A DNA stretch of 64,000 nt, from assembly GCA_910578095.1 (NCBI GenBank), contig CAJTOZ010000001.1, forward strand, positions 186,001 to 250,000, given 5' to 3'. The position numbers and the translations under genes are program-made. This stretch comes from an uncultured Muribaculaceae bacterium (GTDB lineage Bacteria; Bacteroidota; Bacteroidia; Bacteroidales; Muribaculaceae). The notes under the pieces are model-generated. The model worked only from the letters and a program-made list of their open reading frames with translations. It searched no databases and was not told the origin of the DNA. Below are positions 60,958 to 64,000 of this stretch, in pieces; positions within the stretch are counted from its first letter, which is position 1; each line of letters begins with the position of its first letter.

Positions 60958-61454
60958 AGGAGCTTGTCCGGATCCACCGGACGGCGCACCTCATCCTTAT
61001 GTCCGAAAGTCACGATGCATTCCACCGTAAGATGTTCGGGAATGGCGAGCGTATCGCGCACAATATCCTCGGCAGGAGTACCATCGGCCGTAAAACGGTT
61101 ACGCACCTGTATCCAGCACGACCCGATTCCGAGAGCCTCAGCCTGCAGCTGCATGAACACGGCTGCGATCGACGCATCCTCCACAAAACAGTCGCTCTGC
61201 GAGGCATCAACGGCCACGGCCACTGCGAATGCGGCCGTCGACACAGGCTTCGTACCGAAGTCCTTGCACCCGGCCAACTGCTGGAGCATGTCTCGGTTCT
61301 CCACAACCACAAATTGCCATGGACGCTTACTTTTGGAACTGGGCGCGAGCAACGCCGCCTGAAGTATCTTCTGCACATCGTCGGCAGCTACAGGCTCATC
61401 GGTATAGCGCCTTATGCTGTGGCGCTCGATAAGGAGTTGGTGGAATTTATCCAT
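60915..61454 (-). CDS. Nitroreductase family flavoprotein
   Basis: 179 residues from MDKFHQLL. The FMN-binding signatures are ERHSIRRY (9-16) and the APSSKSKRPWQF segment near residue 37, with the C-terminal EECIVTFGH-like VECIVTFGHK. The LGIGSCWIQVR motif is typical of NADH- or NADPH-dependent nitro/quinone reductases. The physiological substrate cannot be inferred. An upstream ATG at 61493 would overlap the HU/SPOR gene, so the later start is preferred. Confidence 0.88.
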   Translation of the reverse strand: MDKFHQLLIERHSIRRYTDEPVAADDVQKILQAALLAPSSKSKRPWQFVVVENRDMLQQLAGCKDFGTKPVSTAAFAVAVAVDASQSDCFVEDASIAAVFMQLQAEALGIGSCWIQVRNRFTADGTPAEDIVRDTLAIPEHLTVECIVTFGHKDEVRRPVDPDKLLWEKVHIERWKPQE

Positions 61455-61474
61455 ATATATGGGAGATTGATAGC

Positions 61475-62473
61475 CTATTTGCGGCACACCCATGCGGAAG
61501 GATAGCGGGAAGCCACGCCCGTGGCTTCAGCTATGGCAATCACTTCCAGTGCCGAAGCCCCCTCCGCGGCATACACGCGATAACGGCCGTCCTTTACAAG
61601 AATGGACAATGCAGGGTCGTCCACGCTTTCCACATATTTGCGGGCTTCGGCCTCACTGGCCAGCGAAGCCACCACAAGACAATAGCGCGGACCCGACAAA
61701 GCGGCCTTACGGGCTGCACGCGCGCCATGGCGCATGGCCGTATAAGCAGCTGTGTCCACAGGAGTTGCAGCATCGGAGTGGCGCTCTATCACAAGCACCA
61801 CAGGAGCCTCAGCCATACCGGGGGTTTCGATTATCGCCGGAGCCTCATGGCGCGGAGAAAACGTCTCCACACCCAACGAAGCCATCTGAGCGTCATCCAC
61901 CTTCAGAGGTGTCGTAAGCGTGAGCCCTACTGCTATAAGCACTGCCACGGCAGCGGCCATCTTCGCTATACGCGATAGCGACACACCCAGGCGGCGGGGC
62001 TTGAAATCCGCGCGGCGCACGGCGCGCACCTGACTTGCGGAATCCGCACCCGCCGAGAACGCGGCAAGGTTCACTTCAGGAAGCCACATCACTCCGGGCG
62101 ACAAGACTTCCAGCGATCCCGGAGCAAAACGCATGGACCCGTCGGCATTGCGCATCAACGTTCCCACACGCCCCAGCCCCAACCGTGCCTCGGCATCCAG
62201 ACGCGAGCGCATCTCGGATGTCGCAGCTTCAAGCATGCGGCCGGCGGCGTCATAGGAAATCCCCTCTGCACGCGCTATGCTGGAAGCAAGCACGCCATCG
62301 TTGTGGGATAGCGCCGGATTGAACGTGAACACACGCGACGGCGCGAACATACGGCTGCCGGAAGCATCCATGCGGGCACCCATGCTCGTAGCGAGCACAG
62401 CGCCTATGCCTGGCACTATCACACAATCATGCGTGATGAGCAGATGTTCTATATGTCGTATTACGCGGTTCAC
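61475..62473 (-). CDS. Membrane protein with HU-CCDC81-like and SPOR-like domains
   Basis: 332 residues. Residues 1-130 match the bacterial CCDC81-type HU fold (IRHIEHLLITHDCVIVPG, then NPALSHNDGVLASSIA), a DNA-binding-protein relative thought to bind peptidoglycan or protein partners instead. A single membrane helix lies at about 170-189. The C-terminus from about 255 resembles a SPOR domain (CLVVASLASEAEARKYV, DGRYRVYA), which binds denuded septal glycan. Start codon is GTG. Topology suggests a cytosolic HU-like part and a periplasmic SPOR part, linking division-site glycan to the inside. First gene of the operon. Confidence 0.82.
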   Translation of the reverse strand: MNRVIRHIEHLLITHDCVIVPGIGAVLATSMGARMDASGSRMFAPSRVFTFNPALSHNDGVLASSIARAEGISYDAAGRMLEAATSEMRSRLDAEARLGLGRVGTLMRNADGSMRFAPGSLEVLSPGVMWLPEVNLAAFSAGADSASQVRAVRRADFKPRRLGVSLSRIAKMAAAVAVLIAVGLTLTTPLKVDDAQMASLGVETFSPRHEAPAIIETPGMAEAPVVLVIERHSDAATPVDTAAYTAMRHGARAARKAALSGPRYCLVVASLASEAEARKYVESVDDPALSILVKDGRYRVYAAEGASALEVIAIAEATGVASRYPSAWVCRK

Positions 62474-62477
62474 GACA

Positions 62478-62508
62478 CAAAGTTACTACCTTTTTTTGAT
62501 ACTTCAAA
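62478..62508 (-). promoter_or_regulatory. Promoter of the HU/SPOR operon, probably leaderless
   Basis: Minus strand: -7 TAACTTTG (62485-62478), -33 TTTG (62508-62505), spacing 19 nt. Only 4 nt separate the element from the GTG start, so transcription probably begins at the start codon. Confidence 0.65.
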
Positions 62509-62537
62509 ACACTATTTCAGCATAAAAAACACTCCAC

Positions 62538-62594
62538 GCAGCTAAACTTTCCGCTAAGCGCTGAGGTACAGCATTTAGCAGAAAGTTTAGCTGC
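62538..62594 (-). terminator. Long imperfect hairpin downstream of ddl
   Basis: Arms at 62538-62557 and 62575-62594 pair over 20 positions with one mismatch (14 bp, mismatch, 5 bp) around a 17-nt loop. On the minus strand a T6 run follows about 9 nt later. Probably the ddl terminator, though the distance to the T-run is unusual. Confidence 0.65.
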
Positions 62595-62613
62595 GAAAGT
62601 ATTTTTCAGGCCC

Positions 62614-63804
62614 TCAGGCCTTGGCACCTTTCACTCCTTTGGCGCCTTTCAGGCCGCCGCCCATGGAGAAGATATTGGCGTCGTAGCTCACCGTCTTATG
62701 GCTTTGATCGCGCTTGCGCTTCAGAGCCAGACTCACAAGGCGCTCCATGAGTTTGGCAAAGCTCAGTCCTGTAGCCTCCCAGAGGTAAAACGAGAGCGAA
62801 CCGGGGATTGTATTGATCTCGTTCACGTATATATTGCCGTTGCTGCGGTCCACTATCATATCCACACGGCTCACACCATGGCACGACAGCACGCGGAATG
62901 TCTCGCCGGCAAGAAAGCGTATACGCTCTGTCACATCGGCAGGGAGATCGGCCGGAATACGCTTCTGGGCGGCCTGCATCCCCGCCTTGCCCTTCGTGCC
63001 ACCCATATATTTGTCGGTGTAGCTGAGGATTTCGCCGCTTTTTATCGGTTCTTCGAGCACTGACGTCTCGTAGCTGTCGCAATCTCCGAGCACCGAGCAG
63101 TTGATCTCCTGCAGTTCGTCCACCATATGCTCCACAATGATGCGGGTGGAGTAGCGTGCCGCATCGGCCACACGCTCCAGAAGTTGCTCGCGGTCTTTGG
63201 CACGGCCTATTCCCACGCTCGAACCAAGGTTGGCAGGCTTCACAATCACCGGGTATCCCAGTTCACCCTCCACTTTGGCAAGCATGGCATCCCGCTCAGC
63301 TTCCCACTGGCGGTCGGTGAACCATACGTACGGCACCACCGGCACTCCATTGGCCTGCAATATCATCTTCATGGTTATCTTGTCCATGCCGTTGGCCGAG
63401 GCGAGCGTATTGCATCCGGCATAGGGTATGCCTATCGACTCCAGCACGCCCTCGAAGATTCCGTCCTCTCCGTTGGAACCGTGGAGCACGGGAATGGCCA
63501 CATCGAGCGTAGCCATCACATCACTGCCGAAAAGACGGCGTTCGTGGCGATACAGGTTGTAATCGCCATACGACGGGCGCATATACACCTGGGTGCATTT
63601 TGAAAGCAGCGCGTTTATGTCGCGGTAATTGGCCACATTGCGCAGAGCATCGCCTGTGAACCAGCGGCCGTCCTTGGTGATGTACACGGGCACCACACTG
63701 AAACGGTTTTCATCTATGGCGGCCATTGCCTGATTGGCCGATATGACGGATATTTCGTGTTCCGTGCTTCTTCCTCCGAAGAAGACTCCTATGACGGTTT
63801 TCAT
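62614..63804 (-). CDS. ddl: D-alanine-D-alanine ligase family protein, long form
   Basis: 396 residues, against about 310-330 for typical Ddl. ATP-grasp motifs are clear: GGRSTEHEIS (10-19), HGSNGEDG, VKPANLGSSVGIG, and the metal-binding VNEINTIPG. The omega-loop region reads ILSYTDKYMGG instead of the Ddl-type Tyr-Ala-Lys pattern, so acceptor choice (D-Ala, D-Ser or D-lactate) is not certain. The C-terminal 60 residues add a basic stretch ending in a Lys-Gly-Ala repeat (GLKGAKGVKGAKA). It lies 9 nt after a Mur ligase-like gene, suggesting they act together on peptidoglycan precursors. Confidence 0.85.
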   Translation of the reverse strand: MKTVIGVFFGGRSTEHEISVISANQAMAAIDENRFSVVPVYITKDGRWFTGDALRNVANYRDINALLSKCTQVYMRPSYGDYNLYRHERRLFGSDVMATLDVAIPVLHGSNGEDGIFEGVLESIGIPYAGCNTLASANGMDKITMKMILQANGVPVVPYVWFTDRQWEAERDAMLAKVEGELGYPVIVKPANLGSSVGIGRAKDREQLLERVADAARYSTRIIVEHMVDELQEINCSVLGDCDSYETSVLEEPIKSGEILSYTDKYMGGTKGKAGMQAAQKRIPADLPADVTERIRFLAGETFRVLSCHGVSRVDMIVDRSNGNIYVNEINTIPGSLSFYLWEATGLSFAKLMERLVSLALKRKRDQSHKTVSYDANIFSMGGGLKGAKGVKGAKA

Positions 63805-63813
63805 TTTGCAGAT

Positions 63814-64000
63814 TTATTTAAATGTATCGGGTAAATCGTTTTCATAAAGCACTATATCGCCGGCCGTGGCAATGGATGCAAGCAGCCCCTGGGCCTCGGC
63901 GAATGTGTCGGCGAAATGAAGTTTCACAGCCGCATTGCCGCTCGCACGCACACCTTCGGCCAGAGCATCACGGTTGTAGCGGCCCACAATGATGGCGACA
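63814..64000 (-). CDS. Mur ligase-like protein, C-terminal end (5' part outside window)
   Basis: Only the last 62 codons are in the window: it reads AIIVGRYNRDALAEGV near the edge and ends GDIVLYENDLPDTFK. The closing VLxENDLPDT motif is, as I recall, typical of MurF-related ligases found beside D-Ala-D-Ala ligase genes in Firmicutes and some Bacteroidetes. The stop lies 9 nt before ddl, so they form an operon. The catalytic domain is outside the window, so the specific reaction is inferred. Confidence 0.6.
   Translation of the reverse strand, partial: VAIIVGRYNRDALAEGVRASGNAAVKLHFADTFAEAQGLLASIATAGDIVLYENDLPDTFK

Noticed and set aside
1..64000. tRNA, rRNA, CRISPR arrays, insertion sequences or phage genes
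   Set aside because: I looked through the intergenic regions and gene products and saw no tRNA cloverleaf, regularly spaced repeat array, transposase, integrase or phage structural gene. A tRNA and repeat search program would be needed to be certain.

Overview
The window looks like about 64 kb of chromosome from a Bacteroidales bacterium. My best guess is a Muribaculaceae-like lineage, because the DNA is fairly GC-rich for the order, but the sequence alone does not prove the family. The evidence for the order is the recurring TAnnTTTG promoter element in place of a sigma70 -10 box, the near absence of Shine-Dalgarno sequences, a FeoA-FeoB fusion, a eukaryote-type (GT3) glycogen synthase, an RprXY-type two-component pair, a DUF5686 protein with a carboxypeptidase-like domain, a TonB-dependent receptor with the same N-terminal domain, Rho with a long disordered insert, and an EF-G2 paralogue. 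I see no rRNA, tRNA, CRISPR array, insertion sequence, phage or plasmid gene. The region is core chromosome rather than an accessory island.

Layout. 1-10.7 kb (+): the end of a PAP2 phosphatase, a patatin-like lipase, a cytosolic GH13 amylase, prs, dnaG, then glycogen synthase and glucan phosphorylase, closed by a bidirectional terminator. 10.8-18.2 kb: a DUF5686 outer-membrane protein (-) whose start codon overlaps that of a divergent CYTH gene (+), the RNA modification genes rlmD and an rluA-family gene (-), and a codon-biased fba (+). 18.2-36.7 kb (almost all -): rprY/rprX, a 5-formyl-THF cyclo-ligase, an S41 protease, a dCMP deaminase, then a tightly overlapping run ftsY-rimO-menF-SGNH-SGNH-MBOAT-feoAB, and an acyltransferase-aminotransferase-HAD operon. 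36.8-49.6 kb (+): menD-menB-menC-menE with overlapping stops and starts, rho, a TonB-dependent receptor, a Crp/Fnr regulator, a short aspartate kinase, an ABC-F ATPase and a Dabb protein. 49.7-56.1 kb (-): a coiled-coil lipoprotein, a TM2-dacB-hypothetical-rsmI operon, and EF-G2. 56.3-58.8 kb (+): lon, divergent from EF-G2. 59.0-64 kb (-): a five-gene operon (HU/SPOR protein, nitroreductase, DUF2520, KdsC-like, Maf), then a Mur ligase-like gene (partial) and ddl.

How the genes work together. Three themes stand out. (1) Storage carbohydrate: GT3 synthase and GT35 phosphorylase are adjacent and co-oriented, with a GH13 enzyme close by. (2) Anaerobic respiration: menaquinone genes are split, with menDBCE on one strand and menF on the other, and no menH is present. 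(3) Envelope chemistry: an MBOAT acyltransferase with two different SGNH esterase-fold proteins, an acyltransferase-3/aminotransferase operon, dacB, and a ddl paired with a Mur ligase-like gene. EF-G2 and Lon diverge from a short intergenic region holding a perfect 8-bp dyad and a repeated half-site; this and the SGNH/SGNH/MBOAT block are the parts I consider most worth following up.
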